NCBI RefSeq assembly: GCF_036194065.1
Contig: NZ_CP108095.1
Location: 2,356,001 to 2,420,000, forward strand
Reading direction: 5' to 3'
DNA from: Streptomyces sp. NBC_00239
Lineage (GTDB): Bacteria > Actinomycetota > Actinomycetes > Streptomycetales > Streptomycetaceae
Length of the DNA: 64,000 bases
Both the position numbers and the translations under genes were made by a program. Shown one piece after another: positions 8,901 through 17,152 of the stretch. Every line of letters starts with the position of its first letter. Positions within the stretch are counted from its first letter, which is position 1. Below the pieces are notes generated by a model. The model had not been told where the DNA came from, searched no databases, and was given only the letters and a program-made list of their open reading frames with translations.

Positions 8901-10503
8901 GCACCCCCCGGGCGAGCAGGGCGTGGGCCAGCCGGTTGGCGCGGCGGTCGAGTTCGGCGTAGCTGAGGGTGCCGCTCCCGTCGCTCACGGCGGGCCGGTC
9001 GGCGTACGCGTCGGCGGCTCGCTCGAAGAGGTCGTGCAGGCGGTTGCCGGGGGCCTGCCGGGCTGGGCGGGGCGGCTGCCCGGCGGAGGTGAGCCGGAGC
9101 ACGGTGGCGTCCGGGTCGGCGAGGGCGGCGTCCAGCAGCCTGGCGTAGTCGGCGGCGAGCCGGCGCATGGTGGCGGCGTCGAACAGGTCGCTGCTGTATT
9201 CGGCCTCGCCGCGCAGTTCACCGCCGTCGGCGTCCTCGAAGACGGACCAGGTGAGGTCGAACTTGCTGGTGCCGTTGGAGCGGACGCTACGGGTGGCGGT
9301 GGCGTCGCCGAACGCGAGCGGTGTGCGGTCCTCGGCATGGGCGCCGAAGACCACCTGCACCAGCGGCGGGTGCTGAGGGGTGCGGGCGGCGCCGGCCAGG
9401 TCGACCAGCTGGTCGAAGGGGACGTCGAGGTAGCCGAAGGCGTCGAAGACCCCGTCCTGCAGGTCGGCGAGGAGCGCGCGGAAGGTGGCCTGCGGGGAGA
9501 GGCGCACGCGCAGCGGCAGCAGGTTCACGAAGTAGCCGAGCAGATCGGCCAGTTCGGGACGGTTGCGGGTGGTGACCGGGGTGCCGACGAGCAGGTCGTC
9601 GGTGCCGGTCCAGCGGCCCATCAGCAGCGCGAAGGCCGCGAGCTGGACGGTGTAGGGGGTGACGCCCTCCTGCTCGGCGAGCTCCCGGACCCGGGCCGCG
9701 GTGCCGGGGACCAGGCCGAAAGGCTCGGTGGCGCCGCGCTGGCTGCGTTCGGCGGGGCGCGGCCGGTCGCCGGGCAGCTCCAACAGGGTGGGGGCGCCGT
9801 GCAGGCTCTGCTTCCAGTGTGCGAGGTGCTCCTCGTAGGAGGTGTACTGCTCCTCCTCCGCCCAGTCGGCGTACTGGGTGGTGAGCTCCGGCAGCACCGG
9901 GGCCCGGTCTTCGGTCAGGGCGCGGTGGAATTCGAGGAGTTCGCACTCGAAGACCTCGGCCGACCAGCCGTCCCAGATGATGTGGTGGACCACGAACAGG
10001 AGCGTGGTGCGGTCGTCGGCGAGCCGGAAGGCCTCGGCGCGCAGCAGCGGTCCGGCAGCCAGGTCGAACGGCTCGACGGCGCGCTCCTGCGTCAACTGTG
10101 CGGCGCGGGCGTCCCGTTCGACCTCGGGCAGGTCACGGAGGTCGGTGACGGCGAGCGGCACGGTGAGCGCGGGGTGGACGTGTTGGCGCGGTCCGTCGGG
10201 GTGCAGGGCGAAGGTGGTGCGGAGCGCCTCGTGCCGGGCGACCACCCCGTCCAGTGCCCGCTGGAGCAGACCGAGGTCGAGCGGGCCGTCGACGTCGTAC
10301 GTCCAGGGGGTGGTGTAGGTGGCGGCCTGCGGGTTCAGCCGGTCGAGGAACCAGAGGCCGCGCTGCAGGCCCGAGACGGGTGCGGTACGGACCGGCCCGG
10401 CGGGCGCGGTGGACGGCAGGGTGGTGGACGGCAGGGTGGTGGCGGGCGCGGCGGCCGACGGGGCGGTCGGCGGCGCGGCGGGCTGGTCGGCGGACGGGCT
10501 CAC
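5965..10503 (-). CDS. Nonribosomal peptide synthetase, C-A-T-C
   Basis: This 1512-residue protein has four domains. A condensation domain (about 30-480) has the active site H-H-I-I-W-D-G near 176. The A domain (about 490-990) has T-S-G-S-T-G near 636. The T domain has G-G-D-S-I near 1028. A second condensation domain (about 1090-1510) begins Y-P-M-V-S-M-Q and has H-H-A-I-L-D-G near 1229. Both C domains keep the catalytic second His. The hand-read specificity code is D-W-W-C-M-G-L-V; its G-I-T-E-T-T segment resembles Thr-type domains, but the code matches nothing I know. The protein ends with an unpaired C domain, which must work with the A-T protein encoded next. The start at 10503 follows the NRPS ending at 10553. 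Confidence 0.96.
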   Translation of the reverse strand: MSPSADQPAAPPTAPSAAAPATTLPSTTLPSTAPAGPVRTAPVSGLQRGLWFLDRLNPQAATYTTPWTYDVDGPLDLGLLQRALDGVVARHEALRTTFALHPDGPRQHVHPALTVPLAVTDLRDLPEVERDARAAQLTQERAVEPFDLAAGPLLRAEAFRLADDRTTLLFVVHHIIWDGWSAEVFECELLEFHRALTEDRAPVLPELTTQYADWAEEEQYTSYEEHLAHWKQSLHGAPTLLELPGDRPRPAERSQRGATEPFGLVPGTAARVRELAEQEGVTPYTVQLAAFALLMGRWTGTDDLLVGTPVTTRNRPELADLLGYFVNLLPLRVRLSPQATFRALLADLQDGVFDAFGYLDVPFDQLVDLAGAARTPQHPPLVQVVFGAHAEDRTPLAFGDATATRSVRSNGTSKFDLTWSVFEDADGGELRGEAEYSSDLFDAATMRRLAADYARLLDAALADPDATVLRLTSAGQPPRPARQAPGNRLHDLFERAADAYADRPAVSDGSGTLSYAELDRRANRLAHALLARGVRPGDRVGLLMERTAAVPAAILAVLKAGAAYVPVDLAAPADRAALVFGDTSVAVVLTDRPDRVPDGPWQVLDLAARSEEIAAHPADRPTVAGRPDDLAYLIFTSGSTGRPKGVAVSHEHVSRLLDSGREHFGFGPETVWTLFHSYAFDWTVWELWGALLHGARLVVVPYLTSRSPDEFAGLLDEEGVTHLCLTPSALRQLEPALRRHPRALPALRWIMLGGEALDPAVVQRWHELDPLPPARLCNLYGITETTVHVTIHDVADGGAGFERSLVGDAMPHLTALVLDDWLRPCPPGVPGELYIGGGSLAHGYWGRPGLTAGRFVADPYGPPGARLYRTGDVARRLSDGMLEYVGRADFQVKLRGFRIELGEIENAVAAHPDIDACVVTVNDDRLAAYVTGRPPADPLDLRAFLGRSLPEYMIPASVTVLDALPLTVNGKVDRAALPDPDRAVATPAGRHVEPRTPEEELFAAVWTEVLGVGGIGVHDDFFHLGGDSIRAVQLAGALHDRGWQITLRDVFNAPTVAALLPLARPVAADPAADRPYALIADEDRAELPPGIVDAYPMVSMQLSMVFHMEVAGGTDSYHNVNSYRITGDLDENAFHRSVDEAMARHAVLRTGLDLSGYGEPLQLVHGALPAPVEFADLRGAAPQAQDQAVRTVFDHHRDRPFDLAEPPLFRITVQRLADDAFQLTISEHHAILDGWSFTSLLTEILERHTALAADPASAPCPPPRTAFRDFVAVEREATADQESLAYWHGRLDGATGQLWPGSEDVHELPRTVERVLPDAPGQLRAVADALAVPVKSVALAAHLHALAKITGRRRVTTGLAMNGRLERLGGTEVYGLFLNTVPLVAEPDEDLAALVRHVHREELDMMPHRRVPFARLARMMADTALDSQFGYLRFHALGRLSAARIEDGRIGCEPTLRHEPNSFTFGASLIQDPVSQRVLLAVDHQRSLVDDATAEEFIEAYADALARLAADV

Positions 10504-10552
10504 GGCCTCGTTCCCTTCGGTCGGGCGGACTGGCGGGCGGGGTGTCGCGGCC

Positions 10553-13500
10553 TCACGGGGCCAGCCGTTCGGCGATGGCTCCGACGGTCCGGCCGCGGAA
10601 GACGGCCTGCGGCGGGACGCGGGTGCCGGTCTGCTGGGAGAGCCGCATGGCGACGCGTACGGCGGCCAGCGAATTGCCGCCGATCCGGAAGAAGTTGGCG
10701 TCCGAACCGAGGTCCTCGGACAGCTCCAGGACGGCGCGGACCGCGTCGGCGACCAGCCGCTGCGGCGGGGTCAGCGGGTCGGCCGGGGCGGCTTCGGGGC
10801 GCCGGTCCGGCGCGGGCAGCGCCCGGCGGTCGACCTTGCCGTTGGGGTTGAGCGGCAGCGCGTCCAGCACGTCGAGCGTGGCGGGCACCATGTGCTCGGG
10901 CAGCAGCCCGGCCAGGTGGTCGAGCAGCGCGTCCGGGTCGGGCACCGGCGCTCCGGCGGCCGCGGTGACGTACGCGGCGAGCCGGGGGTCGCCGGGCGCG
11001 GGTTCGTGGACGGTGACGGCCGCTTCCCCCACGTGCGGGTGGCGGGTGAGCGCGTCCTCGATCTCGCCGGGCTCGACCCGGAAGCCGCGGATCTTCACCT
11101 GGTCGTCGATGCGGCCGGTGATCTCCAGGAGCCCTTCCGCCGTGCGGTGGCCGAGGTCCCCGGTGCGGTAGAGCCGTTCGCCGGGCGCCCCGAACGGAGA
11201 GGCGACGAACCGCTCGGCGGTCAGGCCGGGACGGCCGACGTACCCGAGGGCCAGCCCGCCGCCGGCCGCGTACAGCTCACCGGTGGTCCCGTCCGGGACG
11301 GGACGCAGCTGCTCGTCGAGGACGTGGACGTCCTTGCCGTGCAGGGGGAGGCCGATCGGGATGGCGGCGCCTGCGGCGTCTTCGCGGGTGGCGTGGTGGC
11401 AGGTGGTGAGCCCGAGGCTCTCGACGGGGCCGTAGCCGTTGGCGACGACCAGGCCCGGGTACTGGTCGAGGGCCTTGCCTACGTGGGTGACGGAGGCGCG
11501 CTCACCGGCGGTGAAGGCCACCTTGAGGTCGTCGTAGGTCTCCGGGAACTCCTCCAGCAGGAAGTTGAACAGACTGGCGGAGAGCTGGAGTTGGGTGACG
11601 CCGTGCCGGCGGGTGAGTTCGGCGACGGCCTGCGGGTCCGGCCGCTGGCCGGGCTGGAGCACGCACACCCCGCCGAACGCCAGGGCGCCGTACAGCTCCA
11701 GGGCGAAGGCGTCCCAGGAGACCGGGGAGCACTGCAGCCAGACCTCCTCGGGCCCGAAGCGTGCGTAGTCCTGGCCGAGGTAGGTGGCGGTGAGGGCGCG
11801 GTGCGGGACGGCCACGCCCTTGGGGCGGCCGGTGGAGCCGGAGGTGAACATCACGCAGGCGAGGTCGGTGCCGGTGACCGGCAGGCCCGGGTCGTGGCCG
11901 GGCTCCGCCGCGATGGCACCGGCCGCCGCGTCCAGGTCGAGGTGGCGGGCGACCGGGAACGGCGGGCTCGTCTCGCGGTGGGTGACCAGCAGGGCGGCGC
12001 CGCTGTCGGCGGCGGCTCCGGCGAGGCGCCCGGCCGGGAAGTCCGGGTCGAGCAGGGTGTAGGCGGCGCCGGCCTTCAGTGCGGCGAGCAGGGCGACCAC
12101 CAGGTCGGGTCCGCGCTCGACGAGGACGGCGACGGTGTCGCCGCGGCCTATGCCCAGGCCGCCGAGGTGGTGGGCGAGGCGGTTGGCCCGCTCGTTCAGG
12201 GTGCCGTAGTCGAGGCGGTCCTCGCCGGACACCAGGGCGAGGGCGCGCGGCGCGCGGGCGGCCCGGTCCTCGAACAGCGTGTGTACGGGCGCCTCGACCG
12301 CGGCGGCGAGGGTGCCGAGCCAGGCCTCGCACAGCTCGGCCATGGTGGCGGGGTCGAACAGGTCGCAGTCGTACTCGAAGCGGCCGGTGAAGTCGGTGCC
12401 CCGGTCGTCGACGGAGATCGACAGGTCGAAGCGGGAGACCGGGTTGGAGTACAGCTCGCGCGTGACCTCGGTGCCGCCGATGGTCAGCGGGCGGGTGTCG
12501 AGCGGGTGCAGTTCCAGCAGTACCTGGCAGAGCGGGTTGCGGTCCTCGGCGCGGTCGTCGTCGGGGAGCTCCTCCATGACGGCGTGCGCGATGGCGTCGA
12601 ACGGCGCCTCCTGGTGGCGGTAGCCCTCGATCGCCACCTCGCGGACGTGCCGGACCAGCTCGCGGAAGTCCATACCCTCCTCGATGCGGACGCGCAGCGG
12701 CAGCAGGTTGACGAAGTACCCGATCAGCGCGTCGAGTTCGGCCCGGCCGCGGACGCTCACCGGGGAGCCGAGCACCAGGTCGTCCCGGCCGGTCCGCCGG
12801 TGCAGGGTCAGCGCGAGCCCGGCCAGCAGCACCATGAACGGCGTCGCGTCCTCGCTGCGCGCCATCGCCCGTACGGCCTCGGCGACCGGGCGGGGCATCG
12901 CGAAGCGGTGGAACGCGCCGCGGAAGGCCCGCTGTTCGGGGCGGGGGTGGTCGACGGGAAGCGCCGGCTCGGTGGAGGCGCCGCGCAGGTGCTCACGCCA
13001 GTACTCGAGCTGCCGGTCGGCGGCGCCGTCCTCGCTCTGCCAGGCGCTGTAGTCGGCGTACTGGACCGCGAGTTCCGGCAGCTCAGCGGGGCGGCCGACG
13101 GCCAGGGACGCGTACAGGCAGGCGAGTTCGCGCTCCAGGACGGTCAGCGATCCCTCGTCCCAGACGATGTGGTGGCACAGCAGCAGCAGGGTGGACGTGT
13201 CGCCGGTGCGGTAGAGGTGGGCGCGGACCAGCGGGCCGGTCTCCAGGTCGAAGGGCCCCATCGCGGCCTCGGCGAGCAGGCCGTCGAGGGCTTCGGTGGT
13301 GGTGTCCAGGACGGTGAACGGCAGCTCCACGGACGGGTGGACCACCTGCCGGGGGCCGTCCTCGGTGAGCTCGAAGGTGGTGCGCAGCGCTTCGTGCCGG
13401 TCGGTCACCCCGGCCAGGGCGCGGCGGAGCAGGTCCGGGTCGACGGGCCCGCCGAAGCGGAACACCCAGGGCACGATGTAGGTCGGTGCGCCCGGGTTCC

Positions 13501-15364
13501 ACTGGTCCAGGAACCACAGCCCGCGCTGGAACGTGGCGAGCGGCGCCTCGGTGGCACCGGTCCGCTTCAGCGCCGGACGCTCTTCGCGGTCCGACGCCGC
13601 GGTGACCGCGGCGGCGAATTCGGCCAGGGTGGGCGCGTCGAAGATGGTGTACGGGGAGATCATGCCGAACACGTCGAAGACCCGGCCGACCACGCGTACG
13701 GCCGTGAGCGAATCCCCTCCCAGGTGGAAGAAGTTGTCGTCGGCGCAGACCTCGGACACCCCGAGCACGTCCGCCCAGACGGCGGCGATCAGCTGCTCGG
13801 CGGGGGTGCGCGGCGGCCGGCGGCCGGCAGCCGGGGCGGCGGGCGCGGCCTGGGGTTCGGGCAGCGCCGCGCGGTCCACCTTGCCGCCATCGGTCAGCGG
13901 GAAGGCGGCCAGGGCGGTGACGGTCGCCGGGACCATGTGCTCGGGGAGCCGCGCGGCGAGGTGGGCGCGCAGCCCGGCCACGTCGAGGGAGCCGTCGGCG
14001 GTGGCTACAGCGGGGTCGGCGACAGCGGGTGCGACGACAGCAGGGTCGGCGACAGCGGGGTCGGAATCGGCAACGGCTCCGGCCACGGCAGCGGCAGCGG
14101 TCACGTAGGCGGCGAGACGGCCCTCGTGCGCCACCACGACCGCCCCGGCGACGTCCGGGTGACCGGCCAGCACCTGCTCGATCTCGCCGGGCTCGACCCG
14201 GAAGCCGCGGATCTTCACCTGGTGGTCGGCGCGGCCGACGAACTCCAGCGCGGCGTCCGCACCGGACTGCCGGACCACGTCGCCGGTGCGGTACATCCGC
14301 GCGCCCGGCTCCGCCGCGAACGGGTCGGCGAGGAACCGTCCCGCCGTCAGGCCCGGGCGGCCGTGGTAGCCGGAGGCCAGCAGCGGCCCGCCGAGGTACA
14401 GCTCGCCGGGCTCGCCGGGTGCCACCGGCCTCAGCCGGTCGTCCAGCACGTACGCACGGCGGTCGCCGAGCGGACGGCCGATGGGAACCGTGTCGCCCTC
14501 CGCCGCGCCCGGACCCGCCAGCTCGTGGACGGTGGCGGTGACGACGGTCTCGGTCGGCCCGTAGGCGTTGAGCAGCCGCACACCGGTGGCGGCCCACCAT
14601 CCCGCGGCGGCGTCCGGGTAGAGCCGGTCGCTCCCGGAGATCATCAGGCGGAGGGTGCGCAGCCCGCGGCCGCCCTCACGCAGCGCGGCCACCACCTCCT
14701 GGAAGTAGCCGGCGGCCAGGTTGGCCACGGTGACGCCCTCGGTGTCCAGCAGGTCCAACAGCGCGGCGGGCGCCAGCAGTTGTTCCTCGGGTATCAGCAC
14801 GCAGGCACCGGCCGACAGCGCAGTGAGCACCTGCTCGACGGCCACGTCCACGGTCGGGCGCGCGAAGTGCAGCACGACGTCGTCCTCGGTGAGGCCGAAG
14901 CGCTCGACGGCCGCGGCCAGATGGCCGGCCAGCGCGGCGAGCGGCACGTGCACGCCCTTGGGGCGGCCGGTGGTGCCGGAGGTGTAGATCAGATAGCCCG
15001 CAGCAGACTCACGGCCACCGCCGGATCCCTCCGGCCCCCCGATCTCGACGAGCTCACCGTCGATGTAGTCGAGAGTGGCACCGGCATCCTCGCGAATCCA
15101 GCGGTTGCGCTCTTCGGGCGCCTCCCGGTCCAGCGGCAGGTAGGTGGCACCGGCACGCAGCGCCGCGAGCAGCCCGACCACGTGGTCGAGCCGGTCCCGG
15201 CCGGTGACCGCCACCGTCCCCCCGGGCGCGATCCGGGCGGCGAGCGCGCCACTCAGCTCGTCCAACTCCCGGTGGCTGACGGTCCGGCCGCCGAGCCGTA
15301 GGGCCGGACGGTCCGGGAACCGGCGTGCGACGGACATGAAGGGGAAACCGCGAGATTCCATCAT
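10553..15364 (-). CDS. Nonribosomal peptide synthetase, A-T-C-A-T (initiation and first elongation module)
   Basis: This protein of about 1603 residues starts directly with an adenylation domain (about 10-500, motif [10 protein letters not shown]), so it is probably the loading protein. A T domain follows (G-G-D-S near 552), then a C domain (about 610-1010, H-H-I-V-W-D-E near 730), a second A domain (about 1025-1510, T-S-G-S-T-G near 1176) and a second T domain (G-G-N-S near 1566). Hand-read codes are D-V-E-N-M-S-A-V for A1 and D-A-L-Q-F-A-G-L for A2. The acidic third residue of A1 occurs in several domains that activate basic amino acids, but I cannot assign a substrate. ATG 15364 is preceded by GGGG; ATGs at 15361 and 15337 are alternatives. 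Confidence 0.95.
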   Translation of the reverse strand: MMESRGFPFMSVARRFPDRPALRLGGRTVSHRELDELSGALAARIAPGGTVAVTGRDRLDHVVGLLAALRAGATYLPLDREAPEERNRWIREDAGATLDYIDGELVEIGGPEGSGGGRESAAGYLIYTSGTTGRPKGVHVPLAALAGHLAAAVERFGLTEDDVVLHFARPTVDVAVEQVLTALSAGACVLIPEEQLLAPAALLDLLDTEGVTVANLAAGYFQEVVAALREGGRGLRTLRLMISGSDRLYPDAAAGWWAATGVRLLNAYGPTETVVTATVHELAGPGAAEGDTVPIGRPLGDRRAYVLDDRLRPVAPGEPGELYLGGPLLASGYHGRPGLTAGRFLADPFAAEPGARMYRTGDVVRQSGADAALEFVGRADHQVKIRGFRVEPGEIEQVLAGHPDVAGAVVVAHEGRLAAYVTAAAAVAGAVADSDPAVADPAVVAPAVADPAVATADGSLDVAGLRAHLAARLPEHMVPATVTALAAFPLTDGGKVDRAALPEPQAAPAAPAAGRRPPRTPAEQLIAAVWADVLGVSEVCADDNFFHLGGDSLTAVRVVGRVFDVFGMISPYTIFDAPTLAEFAAAVTAASDREERPALKRTGATEAPLATFQRGLWFLDQWNPGAPTYIVPWVFRFGGPVDPDLLRRALAGVTDRHEALRTTFELTEDGPRQVVHPSVELPFTVLDTTTEALDGLLAEAAMGPFDLETGPLVRAHLYRTGDTSTLLLLCHHIVWDEGSLTVLERELACLYASLAVGRPAELPELAVQYADYSAWQSEDGAADRQLEYWREHLRGASTEPALPVDHPRPEQRAFRGAFHRFAMPRPVAEAVRAMARSEDATPFMVLLAGLALTLHRRTGRDDLVLGSPVSVRGRAELDALIGYFVNLLPLRVRIEEGMDFRELVRHVREVAIEGYRHQEAPFDAIAHAVMEELPDDDRAEDRNPLCQVLLELHPLDTRPLTIGGTEVTRELYSNPVSRFDLSISVDDRGTDFTGRFEYDCDLFDPATMAELCEAWLGTLAAAVEAPVHTLFEDRAARAPRALALVSGEDRLDYGTLNERANRLAHHLGGLGIGRGDTVAVLVERGPDLVVALLAALKAGAAYTLLDPDFPAGRLAGAAADSGAALLVTHRETSPPFPVARHLDLDAAAGAIAAEPGHDPGLPVTGTDLACVMFTSGSTGRPKGVAVPHRALTATYLGQDYARFGPEEVWLQCSPVSWDAFALELYGALAFGGVCVLQPGQRPDPQAVAELTRRHGVTQLQLSASLFNFLLEEFPETYDDLKVAFTAGERASVTHVGKALDQYPGLVVANGYGPVESLGLTTCHHATREDAAGAAIPIGLPLHGKDVHVLDEQLRPVPDGTTGELYAAGGGLALGYVGRPGLTAERFVASPFGAPGERLYRTGDLGHRTAEGLLEITGRIDDQVKIRGFRVEPGEIEDALTRHPHVGEAAVTVHEPAPGDPRLAAYVTAAAGAPVPDPDALLDHLAGLLPEHMVPATLDVLDALPLNPNGKVDRRALPAPDRRPEAAPADPLTPPQRLVADAVRAVLELSEDLGSDANFFRIGGNSLAAVRVAMRLSQQTGTRVPPQAVFRGRTVGAIAERLAP

Positions 15365-15673
15365 CCAACCCCGATGAATTAACGACGCTGCGGGCAGTGG
15401 TCCCGACGCTAGAACGCCCCTCCCACCCCGATCGGCAGCTTCCCCGGAGGACCATCGGCAGTTTCCCCACCGCCCGACCGCCTCCAACGCCAACGACGAC
15501 ACCCCCTCGACTCAAGGGCCGAGGGGGTGTCGTCGTTGGCGTTGTGCGTGTGCTTGATGAGGTACGCGACCCGTATCCGCGTTCCGTCTTCTGCCCCTGC
15601 TGCAGATACAAGGCACCTACGGACAGCCCGAAGCAGGTGCGAGAGCTCCCCACCAGGGCAGGGACCTAAGGGG
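15365..15673. promoter_or_regulatory. 309-bp intergenic region with the probable NRPS promoter
   Basis: This separates the NRPS loading gene from the RNA methyltransferase gene, both on the minus strand. The part next to the NRPS start is locally AT-rich (TTAATTC at about 15376-15382 read on the minus strand) and is the likely promoter/leader. The middle holds a perfect 24-bp inverted repeat. The right part (15544-15673) has no clear gene; a short minus-strand reading frame there looks like chance. Confidence 0.55.
15486..15543. terminator. Perfect 24-bp inverted repeat, probable terminator of the RNA methyltransferase gene
   Basis: The arms 15486-15509 and 15520-15543 are perfectly complementary over 24 bp around a 10-nt loop. 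They start AACGCCAACGACGACACCCC. No U-run follows on either strand, as is common for Streptomyces terminators. It lies 130 bp past the methyltransferase stop and about 120 bp before the NRPS start, so it would insulate the cluster from core transcription. Confidence 0.7.
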
Positions 15674-17005
15674 TCAGGCGTCCTCGCGGATCGGCTCCAG
15701 GATCGCCACGCACTCCACGTGGTGGGTCATCGGGAAGAGGTCGAAGGCGCGCAGGGTGCGGGGCTTGTAGCCGGCGTCCTTGAAGTACGCCAGGTCGCGG
15801 GCCAGGGCGGCGGGGTCGCAGGCGACGTAGGCGATGCGGCGGGCCTTGAGGCCGGCGACGTGCTTGACCGTCTGCTTGCCGGCGCCCGCGCGGGGCGGGT
15901 CGAGGACGACGAGGTCGCACTCGGTGATGCCGGTCTTCGGGAGCACCGACTCGACCTTGCCCTGCTCGATGCGGACGCGGGGGAAGTCCGCCAGGTTGTG
16001 GCGGGCGTCCTCGACGGCGCGCTTCGTGGACTCGATGCCGAGGACGGCGCCCGTCTCGCCGAGGCGCTCGGCCAGGGCGCCGGCGAAGATGCCGACGCCG
16101 CAGTAGAGGTCGAGGGCCATCTCGCCCTTGCGCGGCATCAGGCCCTGCATGACGGCCTTGATGAGGGTGTCGGCAGCCTGCGGGTGGACCTGCCAGAAGC
16201 CGCCCATGCCGACGCGGTAGATGCGGCCGTCGGCGCGCTCGCGGACGAAGGGGCGGCCGTGCACGCGGTGGACGCCGCCGTCCTTCTCCTCGACCCGCAG
16301 CACCGATACCGGCTTGTCGAGTTCCACGAGCGGGAGGCGGCCGCCGGGGCGCGGGGTGAGGACGACCTGCCGGTCGCCGGAGCCGGAGGCGGCGATCGCC
16401 TCGACGGTCTCCATCTGCGGCCAGTCCTGCTGCTCGATGCCCAGTTCGCTGACGCCGGGCGCCGCGATCATGCAGTGGTCGACCGGCTCGATCTCGTGCG
16501 AGCGGTGGCGGCGCAGGCCGGCCCGGCCGTCCTCGTCGATGGCGAACTGGACGCGGGTGCGCCACTGCGGGACCTCACCAGCGGGCAGCTTGTCGCCCTC
16601 GGCGGGGACGACCGTGCCGTCCCAGCCGGCCTCTTCCGGGGTGAGCCCGGCGAGGCGGCGCAGCTGCTCGGTGATGACCTCGCCCTTGAGGCGGCGCTGG
16701 GCGCCCGGCTTGGCGTGCTGCCAGTCGCAGCCGCCGCACTTGCCGGGGCCGGCGTACTTGCAGGGGGCCTCGACGCGGTCCTTGGAGGGGTCCAGGACGG
16801 TGATCGCGTCGGCGCGCAGGAAACGGGAGTCCTCCTCGCCCTCGGTGACCTTCGCGATGACCTTCTCGCCGGGCAGGGCGTGGCGTACGAAGAGGACGCG
16901 GCCGTCGGCGTTGCGGGCGATGCAGTGGCCGCCGTGCGCGACGGGGCCGACCTCGACCTCGTACTCCTCCCCGACCAGTGACTGCTTCTCGTTCTGCTCG
17001 GTCAT
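15674..17005 (-). CDS. Class I SAM-dependent RNA methyltransferase, TrmA/RumA (RlmC/D-like) family
   Basis: This 443-residue protein has an N-terminal TRAM-type beta-barrel (about 10-75). Next come cysteines spaced for an iron-sulfur cluster (C-K-Y-A-G-P-G-K-C-G-G-C) with a fourth Cys later in D-H-C-M. The Rossmann methyltransferase domain has D-L-Y-C-G-V-G as the SAM loop, D-P-P-R-A-G, and a V-A-C-D-P-A-A-L-A-R-D segment at the position of the catalytic Cys motif. The family makes 5-methyluridine in 23S rRNA or tRNA; which RNA is modified here cannot be told. ATG 17005 was chosen over an upstream ATG because the TRAM domain starts right after it. Confidence 0.93.
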   Translation of the reverse strand: MTEQNEKQSLVGEEYEVEVGPVAHGGHCIARNADGRVLFVRHALPGEKVIAKVTEGEEDSRFLRADAITVLDPSKDRVEAPCKYAGPGKCGGCDWQHAKPGAQRRLKGEVITEQLRRLAGLTPEEAGWDGTVVPAEGDKLPAGEVPQWRTRVQFAIDEDGRAGLRRHRSHEIEPVDHCMIAAPGVSELGIEQQDWPQMETVEAIAASGSGDRQVVLTPRPGGRLPLVELDKPVSVLRVEEKDGGVHRVHGRPFVRERADGRIYRVGMGGFWQVHPQAADTLIKAVMQGLMPRKGEMALDLYCGVGIFAGALAERLGETGAVLGIESTKRAVEDARHNLADFPRVRIEQGKVESVLPKTGITECDLVVLDPPRAGAGKQTVKHVAGLKARRIAYVACDPAALARDLAYFKDAGYKPRTLRAFDLFPMTHHVECVAILEPIREDA

Positions 17006-17066
17006 GGTGGGGAGACTCCAAGGTTCATGGTGCACAGGGGTTCAAGGTGCAAAAAAGGTTCACGCG

Positions 17067-17120
17067 CGAACGGCCGGACAGCCGACCCACCAGTTTACGT
17101 GGATCCTGTCCGGCCGTTCG
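17067..17120. terminator. Hairpin terminator after the KimA-type permease gene
   Basis: The 15-bp perfect arms CGAACGGCCGGACAG (17067-17081) and their complement (17106-17120) enclose a 24-nt loop. It lies 33 bp past the permease stop, in the gap before the methyltransferase start. Confidence 0.75.
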
Positions 17121-17152
17121 CCACCCGGACGGGGGTAGCGCGGCTCGCGCCG

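Noticed and set aside
6052..10851. 1599-codon plus-strand open frame antisense to NRPS2
   Set aside because: Shadow of high GC content. It is rich in Gly/Val/Gln/Arg with no domain, and the minus strand encodes clear C-A-T-C domains.
10319..15301. 1660-codon plus-strand open frame antisense to the loading NRPS
   Set aside because: The same GC-driven artefact. NRPS motifs are intact on the minus strand across the whole stretch.
15544..15673. tRNA or tRNA fragment as an attachment site at the cluster boundary
   Set aside because: I could not fold a cloverleaf or find a GGTTCGANTCC T-loop.
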